Under the pieces are notes generated by a model that did not search any database, had not been told where the DNA came from, and was given only the letters and a program-made list of their open reading frames with translations. From Sympetrum striolatum (taxonomy: Eukaryota; Arthropoda; Insecta; Odonata; Libellulidae), in NCBI GenBank assembly GCA_947579665.1, contig OX388350.1, positions 33,699,393 through 33,763,392 on the forward strand: 64,000 nt of DNA, written 5' to 3'. This document shows positions 21,944-33,240 of this stretch, piece after piece (position 1 is the stretch's first letter; the number at the start of each line of letters is the position of its first letter). The translations under genes and the position numbers were made by a program.

Positions 21944-22831
21944 TGCTGAGAGTTTCACCATTCTTCTCTCTCTGCTGGCTGCCTTAAACTAATAGAGCAT
22001 TTGTTACACTACTGAGGATGTGTTTCTTAATTTTATAAATCTCATTTCGGGTAAATTTTGCATCATCCATTCTATGTAAGGTGCTTGAAAATTGATCATC
22101 AATTCATCTGAATCTCACATCATTTCCTAAATTTTAAGCAAATAATTTCAAAAGTAAGTGTAATGGAAAGAATAAAATGATTTAAGGCTCCACTAGAGAG
22201 GAAGAGGAATGCAGAGTGGTTTGGCATGGTTAAGAAAAATCATCTCTGCCGCCGTAAAATTTCAAATCCAGTTTTTTTTCTAACCAGAACATTTGTCATT
22301 CCAAACTTTCATTTCCTTCATAAAGCTCTGTCTCTTTAACTCAAGCTACTGAACTCTCAAAGGCTTAGTGAGAAAGCAAGTTCTTTTATTCCAATGCTGT
22401 TCACTTTATCTCAAACCCATTTCTCGAACGAAGTCTCCATCTTCCTCCTCACCCTACAGACAAGAGGCATGTGTGCATTTGGAATGAACACAAAAACACA
22501 TCGATTCACGCATTTTCATCCTTGCTAGTTGAAGACATGGCCACTTTTTCAGCAAGTTTCAATGGTTGGTGATCATGGTGTAAAATTTGGCAAAAAGTGT
22601 AAAGACTCAGTGCCTGGTTTAACATTGTTGTAAATCTTATGTTAAAATTGTTATCCTATTTGTTTTATTTTTGCAATTTTTATCATTGTGAAAATTATGA
22701 TTTCTTGCATTTTTTTGATTGAGAATGAGACTGACTGATTTCTCATGAATGAATGGATTTGCTGCAAAGTTAAATAGTTAAGTCGGTTGTGTTGGAATGG
22801 GTTAAGCAGATATTTGCAGAGACTAGACAAC

Positions 22832-22901
22832 CTGATAAGCTTGTATTCCATTAGGTCTGTAAAATCCTTCAGACTGAATTTCTGGGACCTGATCAATGGC
22901 T
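22832..22901 (-). CDS. Unidentified candidate exon, minus strand (23 codons)
   Basis: It is bounded on the minus strand by an acceptor ATAATCACAG and a donor CAG/GTTGTC. It reads AIDQVPEIQSEGFYRPNG followed by IQAYQ, entering in phase 2 and leaving in phase 0. The product is not recognised. A second minus-strand frame overlapping here (22651-22896) is an alternative reading. Confidence 0.22.
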
Positions 22902-23698
22902 CTGTGATTATAGGTCACCCTTTTCATGTAAGCCAGACTTCCATTTTTCAGTTTTAATATTTTACAGACTCCTTTGGGAAGTATGATTGAAGCAGGTTAT
23001 TTGATTGGCAGGGTCTTTCTATTGTTGTGAGATTGAATTAGAGGTGGGCCAATTACAATGTATATTTAATACCATATGAAAGTCAATTACTTAACTTAAA
23101 CCTCAGCCCAGATCACTTTTACCTACCATACTTTTGCATAAGGTAAATTTTATAATTTAGAAAATTGCTAAAACTTGACATTTTTATACCTGTATTTCTA
23201 TGAGTGAGTTCTATGTCTTGCATCATGAAAATATGGTTCCTTACCAGAGTTTATGCTGTGTTGAGCAACATATGTGCAGATTCTAAGGTAACCTACATTG
23301 AGGAAGGATTTTTGTGTTGAATCTCCAAGAACTTTGTGTATTGTTTTTCATGAAAAGGGAATTGGTTCATCTCTAATGCAACATATTTTGTAACCCCAAG
23401 ACAAGAACTGAGCAATAATTATGTCAAAGCTAAGTAAATCCAAACAGTTTGCTATCTCAGTCAATTAATACACATGAGGGAATGTAAAATCTCAATTCAG
23501 GTTTGAAAAAGTTTTTAGGTGTTCACATTCGTTCTTTAAGTTCAATCTTGCAAGTGTCTGGTGCAGTGAGTTGGACTTTTCCATCTAGTTCAAATGGTTA
23601 ACCATAACATATGGAGATTCTTTGACTATGTGATATGTTTTTAATTGAAAATCTGTGAAGATGAGTCAAGAGGATGATTTTTCCTTACCTGCATTGTC

Positions 23699-23750
23699 TA
23701 GATAATTAAGCTGTTGGTCAAAAAGGGACGATGAACTGACGCTCATGTCC
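23699..23750 (-). CDS. Unidentified candidate exon, minus strand
   Basis: It ends in a strong minus-strand donor, AATGCAG/GTAAGG, and reads DMSVSSSLFDQQLNYLDNA. The acceptor (CACCAG) has a poor pyrimidine tract. The product is not recognised. Strong donor consensus by chance is not rare in this much sequence. Confidence 0.2.
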
Positions 23751-24263
23751 CTGGTGTCTCAGTCATGCCTGTTAATGCTCTGGTCTATACTGCTTTGTGT
23801 GTAAGACTTGCATCTCTTGTGTTTGTTTCAGAATATTTTTTAGCAATACTTTCAGAAGTAAGGAAGGTATCACAGCCATAAATGTTTCTGATGATTTTTT
23901 CTCACGACATACATACATATTATATCAAAGCTTCTCAGTGCCACCTTTGCTGTCCATATGTTTATTCTTGGTTGGGGTGTAGTTTTCTCAACTTATTAAT
24001 GGATATTAACAAAGTGGTGAATGAGCTCCATGGGTGATGATTTCAATGGCCAAAATAATAGAAAACATGGTTGGACTACAATACAATATACCCCCTTTCT
24101 CCCTTTACACCTCTGCCTTATGACACCACAGTTCCATTTGCAAGTGCTATAGTGTGACCCGGAGTGGGACAAACGAATTGCTTTCAAGATGAACTCATTA
24201 AGCTCAACAACTGTGCATTGGGCTGTAGGTGATCTGTAATAAAGAGTTTAAAAAGAGATATAC

Positions 24264-24358
24264 CTTTCCTTCCCTGTCAAGGTCATACAGAAGTTTAATC
24301 AAGGCTGGAGTCACAGTTATAGACTGTTCCAATGTTGGTTCCATCCATTTGAACTTAG
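24264..24358 (-). CDS. Unidentified candidate exon, minus strand
   Basis: It is bounded on the minus strand by CACTTTTCAAG (acceptor) and AAG/GTATAT (donor). It reads KFKWMEPTLEQSITVTP then ALIKLLYDLDREGK. Its phase (1) fits the candidate exon at 24479-24563 through a 120-base intron, giving one continuous frame. Downstream continuation is uncertain because the next acceptor-like site is only 30 bases away, too short for a normal intron. Family unknown. Confidence 0.3.
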
Positions 24359-24478
24359 CTTGAAAAGTGATGTAATATATTTTTTCTTCTTTTTTTGGAA
24401 ATAATGGAATGAAGGATAATTTTTGATGGGGAGAGAAGTGATAGTAGAAGGAATCGTGCATGGATATCTGTGACTCAC

Positions 24479-24563
24479 TCTGAAGTTGTCCCTGATGAAT
24501 TCCAAGTGTGTCCTCCCCATTGCCAACTAGGATATTCCTACGCTTTACACCTTGCACACAAGG
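24479..24563 (-). CDS. Unidentified candidate exon, minus strand
   Basis: On the minus strand it lies between an acceptor-like GATGCTAG (or a later GTGCAAG) and the donor CTTCAGA/GTGAGT. It reads VKRRNILVGNGEDTLGIHQG and then QLQ, and leaves in phase 1, in frame with the candidate exon at 24264-24358. The pair is the best-supported part of a hypothetical minus-strand gene. Function unknown. Confidence 0.28.
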
Positions 24564-25778
24564 CTAGCATCGCAAAAATAAAATCATTACTAAATACACA
24601 AATACATTCATAGACAGACCTTGGTGTTTTTATGTGACAAAAAAGACCATTCTGTATTGTAATAATTATTCACCATTATAAACAAACAATCCAAATGAAA
24701 TGTGATGGACGATGGAAAACAAACTGTAGGTATGATGTTTGAATGCAACATCAAAGGGTCATTTAAACAAAAATAAAATGCCCTGATTGTTATCATTTAT
24801 CTGTTGCTGATTATTTTTTCTGCCTACCTGCATCCTGTATTCTGTTCCAGCCAAAACCCACGAATAATTCAAAAGAAAAAACATGCGGCTGATATATCCT
24901 CAGTTGTGCTACTATGAAAGTCGCTGCAATAAATACTCCTGTGGATTTAGATTTTGAAAGTTTTCTTGGAAAATTAAAGATGGTGAACTTTTATTGCTTT
25001 AATTTATTGGTAAATGAAAATTTACAGTTATAAAAAGTTCTCCAGGACAGTTTTCGTATAAATTAATACCTATAAATGCATTCAGTTGATTTTATTGAGA
25101 GAGTACTAATCAACTTATATTTTCATGACTAGTAAACCTTAGTAAATGCAAATTCGTAAAACCAAGTCTTTCCTGGAAAGCTGCTCCATGTGGTAAATAT
25201 ATAAAATTTAAGAAGGTTGTACAGTAATGATTGATTCCATTCATTTCTCTCGTAGACAGTTCAAAATATAATGAAATAAATTAAAAATTCATAGCTAAGG
25301 GATACCTTAACTTATGAATCTCAGACATCATCATGGCCATGGCTTATACTAAATCATTTGCTATTATTATATGTTTGACCTGGTCACATTTCTAATATAA
25401 TCTAATTTGGTATCACAGCATTAATGGCCAAGCATATCTTTAGCTGAAATTTTTGATTCTGTAAGCTTAATGATTGTCTCCAACATGGTAAGATGAATAA
25501 TAATGAATGAATGAATAACTCACTAATATTTTTCTATGCTTTAAAGATTGATCCCTAGTCATTTGCAATTAATTGCTTTCTTTTGCAAAATAAAATTAAA
25601 GATATGATACTCTAAACTTTTTAAAGGTACCGGATAATAAATAATATAAGCTTCTGATTGTGGTTAAGTTTCGAATTCAAATTGAAATAAACTTAAAGGT
25701 TTTCAAATCATGGTACATTTTCTTTCAGTTTGTTCTCTTGGTGGAGAAATTTTGTGACCAGGTCATTATTGCACTCAC

Positions 25779-25844
25779 CTCTCATAAAACATGCAGGGCA
25801 GATAATGATGAGCCAAATTAGTTATCAAAGCTATATGGCGATTT
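25779..25844 (-). CDS. Unidentified candidate exon, minus strand (22 codons)
   Basis: A good acceptor (TCTGTCTTCTTAAAG) and a strong donor (GAGAG/GTGAGT) bound 66 bases that are open in only one frame, reading NRHIALITNLAHHYLPCMFYE. It joins in phase to a stretch ending at 24923 that follows TTATTGCAG and reads DFHSSTTEDISAAC, but the donor of that stretch is weak. Product not recognised. Confidence 0.28.
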
Positions 25845-26700
25845 CTTTAAGAAGACAGAATCCAAGGATCCGAGACCATTAAATGGAAAATCAGGTAAGC
25901 CATCTGGATTATATCTAAGTCAGGTAAATATTCCTTACAATCATTGATTTTTGAGCAATTTTTGTTGAAGTTAACTATGACATAAGTGTGAGAGTTCCCT
26001 GTCACATTATTTAATTTATAATTATTATATCATATAATTAGGGACATGGAAATGACTTTGTTATATACATCATTATTAGTAATTAAAAATCTTTCTTAAG
26101 AGTGATATTTTGACTTCTTAGTCAGTAATTACCTAGGCATTAATTCCAAATGAAGAAATTTATGGTTTGAAAGTTTGACACTCATTCACTTAATGAAACT
26201 GTCCGAAGAAGATCATGCCCCTATATATAGCTTCTGAAACCAATAGAATATTTCTAAGAATGGCGCTTTATAGAAAACTCCTGGTAAGAATTATTCAACT
26301 GATAATTAGCGACTTGGTATTTCCTACGGATTAGCTTACATAGAAGGTGCATCTGTTAGCTTTTAATTTCAAATCTGGGATGTAGATCCAGTATCCAGGC
26401 TTCCTATTTTGGAGTTTGAGGCTTGAAATTCTTTTGGTGTTATCCACCATGAAGAATCGAGCCATATATGGTATTATATATTGCATTACATATGTTATTC
26501 ACAGGCGTCAGTGTCATAAAATTATGATATTTATCTGGTATTACATTGGTCGTAGAATTGAAACTCGCTGAGCTTAAAATTTAAGTTTTTGTTGTGGTAT
26601 TTACTTAAACTCTCTGAACAATTTTTATTTTGTTATCACTATTTTTATTATCAAAAGAATTTTCGCTTGATGATATCCAGTGCTAAATTTTCAATTACCC

Positions 26701-27689
26701 GAGGGGGTCGACTTGTAGAGAAGAATCTTGTCTATATTTAATGGTCACCTTACATCATACATTGCAAATAGTATGCAAACATTTAATTTCTCTGACACTT
26801 CTTCTGGCAACTTCATTTAGTGCACATATACGTGAGTACACAGAAGAAATTGTGAACTCAACCATTTAGAATAAATAAAAGAAAGTGAATAAATTTTTGC
26901 GATGGCAATGGAAGATACTGAAATGGTTTTTCAGGCGTCCGCATCCGCGTTTATCGAACAAATTCACAAATTAAATACACGTACAAATTAATCCCTCACG
27001 GAAATACTATCAATAGTTTCAGGATTATAAATACTGCTCGAATTAAGATGGAATGAATTATTTTTCATTTGATGATTTTACCAATAGTAGCTAAGCGTAT
27101 GGCATTGTCAACTAAGCAACAGATAAGAGTCATAAGATTCACGGGAGCTTGAGGCACACGGACATTTTTTTCGCTTATTTCTGAAAATATCTATCGTTTG
27201 AAAAAGAATTATTCTTTAAACAACCTTCGTATTTTGTGTGTTTGTTTTTATCGTATTCCTTCCTGAAATTACTTCTTACCTGATCACTGCCGTCCTATAT
27301 TTCTCTAACGAGTGGTTCTTCCTCATTTATCAATCAAATTGTGTTTAAGGTCACTCGGAAGTCAAATACGGTATGCCTGTTCAATTTATTTTTTTTTCTT
27401 CAACTCTTCCACCGTGACATACTACTGATATTTTACAATTCTCGCTACTCATTGAAATACAAATTTCGGATTTCATTTATCAATCCATTAAAGAATACAC
27501 GCGTATTTTAATTGAATTGAAATCGAATTTTTCGACATATTTTCTTTATTATGCTGCATGGGGATACATTCATATTCAGTTAAGAGACCCTCAAAGCTAC
27601 ATTTGAATTACAAATTGTGTTAATAAATACCTATCTGTTTGAAATTATCTATTGCAATTTTAGCTGCAACGCAATCCTTCAAGCCAAAA
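26701..27689. other. AT-rich DNA without a recognised feature
   Basis: CpG returns to higher frequency here than in 18.6-26.7 kb. I see no supported exon, element or RNA gene. Confidence 0.4.
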
Positions 27690-28620
27690 TAAGCTCTTGC
27701 CTAGAATTCTGAAGGCAATCTAACGGCGAGCGTTGAGTCACTCTTCAAACCCTCCGCTCGCAAAACTTACATCGGTCTATCTTGTCACAGGCCACAAGAA
27801 AGGTCATAGGAACAGAAAAGGAGATAAGCAGGCGACGCTATTATTCCGGTTAATACGCTGAATTCAGCCGAAAATACTTGAAATTATCCGATTTTTAAAT
27901 TTCGTGGACAAACTAATTCTGTCAAGCAATATTTTTAAACATGAATACAATAAATTCAATAAGATGAAAAAGCGTACAATATCCAACGCAGGAAAGTTTA
28001 TAAGATGTCTCGCATCTGATTGTCTTTACAATAGAAAGTTAATAAAAGATTTCGAGTGAGACGCAGATGACAAGCAGAGAGGTTATCAAAATGAAACTCG
28101 TTTATGACTTCCTAAACAAGATTTGTATTAAAATAGGTGTTTGGAAAACGTTGAAAATCATATGAGGTTGTTTCTCGTTCCATCATTTTTTAATGTAAAA
28201 ATTTTGAATAAATGCATGATCCGCGAGGAATTTTAATTTTGGGACAAAGGAATTCAATAAATAAGATCTCATTTATATAAAAGCAACATTTACTACTGCT
28301 CAAGATTGGATAGTTAAATTTTTGGCTTGGCCACAGTAAGTCTGACCCATTTCGTTTATCGTAATCAAATTTTACTCAATCTACATTTCACATAATTCAT
28401 TTTTGCTTGAATTGTCCAGAATCGTCGGAAAGTAGTGGAGATGTTGGAGTGGGAGTATACCTCGTGTCCTTATCGTGCAGCAGACCACGCATTAGTAAGC
28501 CTCCATTTCGTTCCTATTTAGCACAATCAGCACCTCTTCCATACCTCAACCCTAACCCAAGAATTTTTCTCTTTATGGCCATTTTATCTCGAAAATTTTC
28601 TGTCTGCTAATATAATAAAC
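27690..28620 (+). repeat. Diverged noncoding repeat, full copy A
   Basis: Block order: TGAGTCACT with a CCCTCCGCTCGC-like block (27735-27770), a TTATTCCG block, CTGATTGTC (28016), GGCTTGGCCACAGTAAGTC (28324), and a GGAGTGGGAGTATACC core (28447). The same order recurs in the copy at 29.95-30.83 kb with roughly two-thirds identity, and the 3' half recurs in two partial copies between them. No reading frame is conserved among copies, so it is noncoding. It could be an old unclassified transposon family or a locally duplicated regulatory segment. Confidence 0.6.
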
Positions 28621-28839
28621 AAGAACTCCGCATCAAAATTTAAGAAAACTATTTGGTCATACCAGACCAAATTTATAAAGCTGCAACGTTGCTTTGGTTG
28701 AGATTACTATTGCCGGATTCCAAGTGTTGTTTAAAAAATTCTTTTACGTGTAAACAAAATCAAACTAAGGTATGAAAATTAATCGTAAAATGTAAATAAA
28801 TTCAACATTATTTCTTTGAATCAATCAGGAAATAATACC

Positions 28840-29130
28840 ACAATTGCTAACCCAGTATGGCATTTAAAAATTTCACCAATCGTGATCAAATATGATTTGG
28901 TTTCCATTTCACCCCGTTCATTTTTGGCAGAGGCGTTGGAAGGTGCGAGCTGATGGTTGCTTGGGCGTATACACTGCCCTTATCTTATAGTGAACTTCGG
29001 ATTCGGTACCCGTCCTTTTGCTAGCTTTTAAGGAATAGCAACTTCCATCATCCCTCTCCCATAACCCAAGAGTACTGGAGAGAGTGTGAGTTGAAGATTC
29101 TGTGTGTGTTGAAAGCGGCCGAAATTTTAC
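28840..29130 (+). repeat. Diverged noncoding repeat, partial copy C
   Basis: It carries the 3' half of the family: GTGATCAAATATGATTTGG, GGTGCGAGCTGA, then the core GTATACACTGCCCTTATCTT (28967-28986) and a CCCAAGAGTACTGGAGAGAG block. The core is shared word for word with the copy near 30.64 kb although the flanks have diverged. Confidence 0.6.
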
Positions 29131-29264
29131 AGTTAATATCAATGTCAATTTTATTGGAATGCGGAATAGAGAATGTCTTTTGTCCTTCATAGTCAATATA
29201 TTTGCAGAACTTTAACTTCTAATTTTATAAATCAATCAATCCTGGGTTATCAGTAGATTTTCGC

Positions 29265-29530
29265 TGGCCTGGACACTGCTAGTCATATAAAATTTTCTTC
29301 TGCCGAAATCAAATATTGCTCGGGATTCATTTCACTTCACTCATTTTCGCTAAAGGTTTAAGGTGCGAGTGCATAGTTGAGTAGGAGAAGGTAATCCTTC
29401 CTCTATATTGTAGTGGTTATGTCACAGAGAGATCGTTAGAGAACATTCTTTTCATTATCTTTCGAGAAACGTTTCCCTTCCCTCTTTCTTTACCTCTGTG
29501 TTTTGGAGGAAGAGTCATGTATCGTAAATG
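29265..29530 (+). repeat. Diverged noncoding repeat, partial copy D
   Basis: It has CTGGCCTGGACACTGCTAGTC, AAATCAAATATTGCTCGGG, AAGGTGCGAGTGC and a degraded core (GGTAATCCTTCCTCTATA). This is the most diverged copy; position and block order place it in the same family. Confidence 0.5.
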
Positions 29531-29944
29531 CTCAAAGTTTTGAGGACATCGATGAAGAATTACCCCGTTAAACTCACCCCCGAGCTCCCTGGCTACTTCG
29601 TGTCCATAAATTTTTAAAGGATTAATAGGAATGAAAAAGAAAAGGAAATTGATTTTTGAAAAATCCTCCTGAAAACCCTATTATTACGGTAACATCGCGG
29701 TAAGAAACTACTCTCACGTGCGCTTCCACTCCGAGATCCGAAATTGCCTTTCGAGGAAATGAGATATCCCAATCCATTGACGAGACCAGAAAGAAACAAA
29801 AAATGTTCAAGCAAATTAGACTACTCTGACTAAACACATCCAGTATACCTTATTTCATTCCAATATTGATGAGGGTACTTTTTGATAATAAATGCGGATA
29901 TTAGAATTCGCTGAATTCATAGAACTAAAATAAACTAAAGCTTC

Positions 29945-30835
29945 TGGTTCTGAAAGCACTCCAATGGCAAACCATGAGTCACTGCTTGAACCCTTCGCTT
30001 CGCGGTGGTCTTGCCAAGAGCCGAGAGCACGAACTCTTGCCATGGGGAAAAGATAAGAAGCCGAAATCTATCTATAGAGAGAGTAAAAAGAAAGCATTGT
30101 TAAACACGTTATTCCGCCAGAATTGTTGAAAATTACGGGATTTTAAAATTTCTTGGACGCACGCATTATGATTCTGCATTATTTCTCTCAGCGTTATGGA
30201 ATAAGAAATGATGGCTAGATATCCAATGAGGTAAAAACCGTATAATATCAAACCCTGGGAAGCTTACAATATTTCTCTGATTGTCCTCACAAATGAAATT
30301 AATTAAAAGCAGTGAAATTATCGAGTCATGCCTCGTATTATTTTTATATGAATGATTTTTTGAGGAAAATCATGTCTGACAATTAAAATTCATTCGCAAA
30401 TTCAGTTATATTTAAAAACCATTTGAGAGAATACTAAAATTCGAATTTAATCGTGAAATTGAGCAAAACAGACATTAGTTATTTGTATTAATCTGTATAG
30501 TATAGTTCAACTGTTGGCCTGGCCACAGTAAGTCGAACATTTTTTATCTATCATGATCAAATATTATTCGAGTTTCATTTTATTAGTCATTTTCGCCAGA
30601 GGTGTTCCAGGTGCGAGCTGAGAGTGGAGTGGGAGAGGGTATACACTGCCCTTATCTTACACCGAACTCCTGTTTTGAAAGCCTTCGTTTCCCTAGAAAA
30701 CCCCACCCTCCCGTTCTTTCCTAACCTAAGAGTGGTGGAGAGAGAGAGCTATTTGTCGAAAATATTCGTTAGTAGACTTCCTCCGTCATTCTCTCTCTCG
30801 AACTCCCTAGCAACCAAAACAAGTACTTGGTGACC
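29945..30835 (+). repeat. Diverged noncoding repeat, full copy B
   Basis: It repeats the whole block order of the copy at 27.69-28.62 kb: CATGAGTCACTGCTTGAACC, CCTTCGCTTCGC, ACGTTATTCCG, CTGATTGTCC, GGCCTGGCCACAGTAAGTC, GGTGCGAGCTGA and GTATACACTGCCCTTATCTT (30641-30660), ending with a GAGTGGTGGAGAGAGAG block. A 69-codon frame (30624-30833) overlaps it but is not conserved in the other copies. Confidence 0.6.
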
Positions 30836-30899
30836 CAAACCACAGCTCGGTTGAAGTTACTTTGCTTAAGTCAAATTGTATCAGATTAACACAGTATGC

Positions 30900-31530
30900 G
30901 AATCACGTGAGTTTCATTATGTAGGACAATCACTGCGTTTACAAAGCGATCTCAGACCGGTGCTGCCAAGTCAGTTCGAGTTGGTAAACAGAAACGCGCT
31001 GAGCAGCGCGGGCTAGAATGGTCTAAAGTGAGCTGAACTCAACCCGCCAAAAAAAGTGACCCAAGGTTCAGCACGACATTGGTCGCCTCGGTGTTCTAGC
31101 GGACTCCGCTTCTCTTTTGTCAGCGGACGAAAACAAATAAAATCGCAATAACTCCTGGCGCTTCCCGCAAATGCACATACTTAGTCAAAACTGTAATTGT
31201 AATTGGCGAGAGCAGTGGTAGCAGAGAAGGAAATATCTTTGAAATGTCCAGCGACAAGAAGATAAATATTAACCTTAAATATTAATATTAAATAAATAAC
31301 ACCACGAAGAAGCACAATGGCGGCCGTCATATCTCGATGCGCCAGATTCTCGATGATTTGCAGTCGATACGTAATATCGCAAATATCGATATGTTACGCT
31401 CGTGTTGATAAACTCGTCGGTCCTATGAAATCTGTACTACATTGCCGGTTCGAGCTGCCATCAGATCGAGCAGAGATCGCTTGGTAAACGTGGTGAATAA
31501 CAACGTTAAGTCTCAGTTCCCCAAAGATGC
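30900..31530. promoter_or_regulatory. CpG-rich promoter-like patch
   Basis: This patch is clearly richer in CpG than the 10 kb on either side. It contains a perfect GCGCTG-AG-CAGCGC palindrome near 31.0 kb and a TATCGATA motif (31384-31391), which is the DREF recognition sequence in Drosophila promoters. It also contains a 56-codon ORF. It may be the 5' end of a gene running in either direction. No TATA box or initiator could be assigned with confidence. Confidence 0.35.
31317..31487 (+). CDS. Small ORF (56 aa) or first exon, unidentified
   Basis: ATG at 31317 opens a 56-codon frame ending at TAA 31485-31487. The first 25 residues (MAAVISRCARFSMICSRYVI...) contain Arg and Ser, alternate with hydrophobic residues and lack acidic residues, like a mitochondrial targeting peptide. 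A possible donor (GATAC/GTAATA) at 31371 would make it a first exon encoding only that leader. The upstream sequence is purine-rich and lies in the CpG-rich patch, as expected of a 5' UTR. Nothing further in the protein is recognised, and the downstream exon would have to lie across satellite DNA or be absent. Confidence 0.25.
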   Translation: MAAVISRCARFSMICSRYVISQISICYARVDKLVGPMKSVLHCRFELPSDRAEIAW

Positions 31531-33240
31531 TATTTCACGATAAATCAAGACTAGAAAGGAATGAACATAGCATTCTTTTTTCTACACAATTCTTATGACA
31601 ACATACTTTTCATTTATATCCTACAGACGATTTTTAATCGGAAACGTGTTGTACAAATCTATATCTGATAACGTGAAACAATCTTTCTTAAATTATTAGA
31701 AAATTTCGTGCTTGTGTCAGGGAATTTCTTTCTTTCTATCTCCTCCTCTGGCATCTTAAAAATCTATTTCAGATTCAATAGTCGCACTATTATTTTCCTT
31801 CGAAGTTATGAGAAGATATTTCATTCCAAGTAAGTCAGGGAAATAGCACAGAGGTATCCGTGGTATCGGGTTTTTAGAGCAAATTTTGATGACGGTCAAG
31901 ACAAAAATTTCCAAGGAAATCAGTAAATTCTTCGGGAAGAGAAGATCATGAAGGACCTTTCGTTATCTTTTCGCTGTTAAAAAAAAGCGTCAATGGAATG
32001 TTGGGTCAGTTGGCTCTCAGATGATCGTTCGGTATGAGGTTTCCCAGAAAATTTACTCAGCATGAAAAGGAAATAAAGATAGCTTTATCACCACTGTTAG
32101 TATCAGGTAAAATCCTTTTGATAGTTTTTGCTAGACGTTTCGTTTTTAATAAACTATGCTTAAAACTTCGTTTTAAAATTTTATTTCCAAATAAAAAAAT
32201 TGTTAAGAACGGAATTATTAAATGAAGTAACGTATTATTAAACATAAAATGCTCAGTGCTTTAGTATTTGATTATTCCCTTAGATAAATCATTTCCAATA
32301 TCTAACTATGATTCTACTGAGACGAAAGTTTTACTGATCGAGAGAGATCGTTGAATTAATACAGAATTAACGATTGGCGTAATTAGTAAATTGCATTGGT
32401 AACTTTGGTGGAATTTAAGGTACCTCCACTTAACCATACATTTTTAACAAATCTTTCTATACATAAGTAAATGTTACAATTTCAGTTTAATTTCAGAGCT
32501 ATGTTAAGAAATTGAGACAGAATTTAAATCGAGATTTGGTCGAGAGATTAAAGGATTCCAGGCCTCTCCCAATGATTAGATAGCCCTTTTGATATTTACG
32601 GAGACAATTTGCTCCATGAATATTGTTTTTTCTAAAATAATATTCAAGAAAAATTTTCAATTTGAGATTATATTGAGAAACTACCTTTTAATAATTTTCT
32701 GATAGAAGATTTTCACGAATATAAATGTCAATATTACTGGCTGAGAAACGGAGAAAAGAAAACTAATTTAACTTGTACTACTTTTTCTCTTCGAAGATGA
32801 CCATTCTTCGATCGGTACTCTTGATGTTTTTATTCTGTACATTTTCTGTTTAAATTCTACTTTATATTCTACACATGCTTAAACACATTTATTACCCTAC
32901 ATTGAACGAAAGATGTCTCATGCTATTGTAGTAGTTTGACTCATCAATTTAATTCTACTGTTATATTTTCAGAGGATTAGCAGGAATGCCGTAGGGGTTC
33001 CACTCCTTCCTTTACATTTTCCTCTCTCTTCCAGAGTGGGGATCCCAAAAAGAACAACTGATGCTAATTGTTTTGCTCATATTGATTTTAGCAAATTTTC
33101 TCTGAAATCGTACTTCCACGAGAAAATGGAGAAATATTTCTCTCCTTTCGCATTCTATTCCACTATGATACGCTCATTAATGAAATATGTGTTACATTAC
33201 AAAAAAATGAATTGTGGCCAAAACATAAATAACTCTTGAT
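31531..33240. other. AT-rich DNA between the CpG-rich patch and satellite A
   Basis: No supported gene was seen. Open frames at 32034-32245 on both strands are AT-driven shadows of each other. The transition into satellite A at about 33.24 kb is gradual: the first monomers are the most degenerate. Confidence 0.45.

Larger units (their letters stand above)
18606..26700. other. Low-CpG, T-rich (plus strand) region, no certain gene
   Basis: The region has few CpG and many TG/CA dinucleotides, and T exceeds A on the plus strand. That pattern suggests transcription on the plus strand, so the left part may be a long 3' UTR or a further intron of the PMEPA1/LDLRAD4-like gene. Several minus-strand stretches nevertheless look like short exons with splice signals (see separate entries). 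A (TA)n microsatellite lies at 19851-19896. A plus-strand frame near 20430-20700 contains peptide-like stretches broken by stops, perhaps an old pseudogene. No RNA gene was recognised. Confidence 0.45.

Noticed and set aside
28407..28610. Possible extra exon (about 28420-28494) joining in phase 0 to the donor at 18591
   Set aside because: The segment is part of copy A of a noncoding repeat whose other copies have no conserved frame, so the open frame is coincidental.
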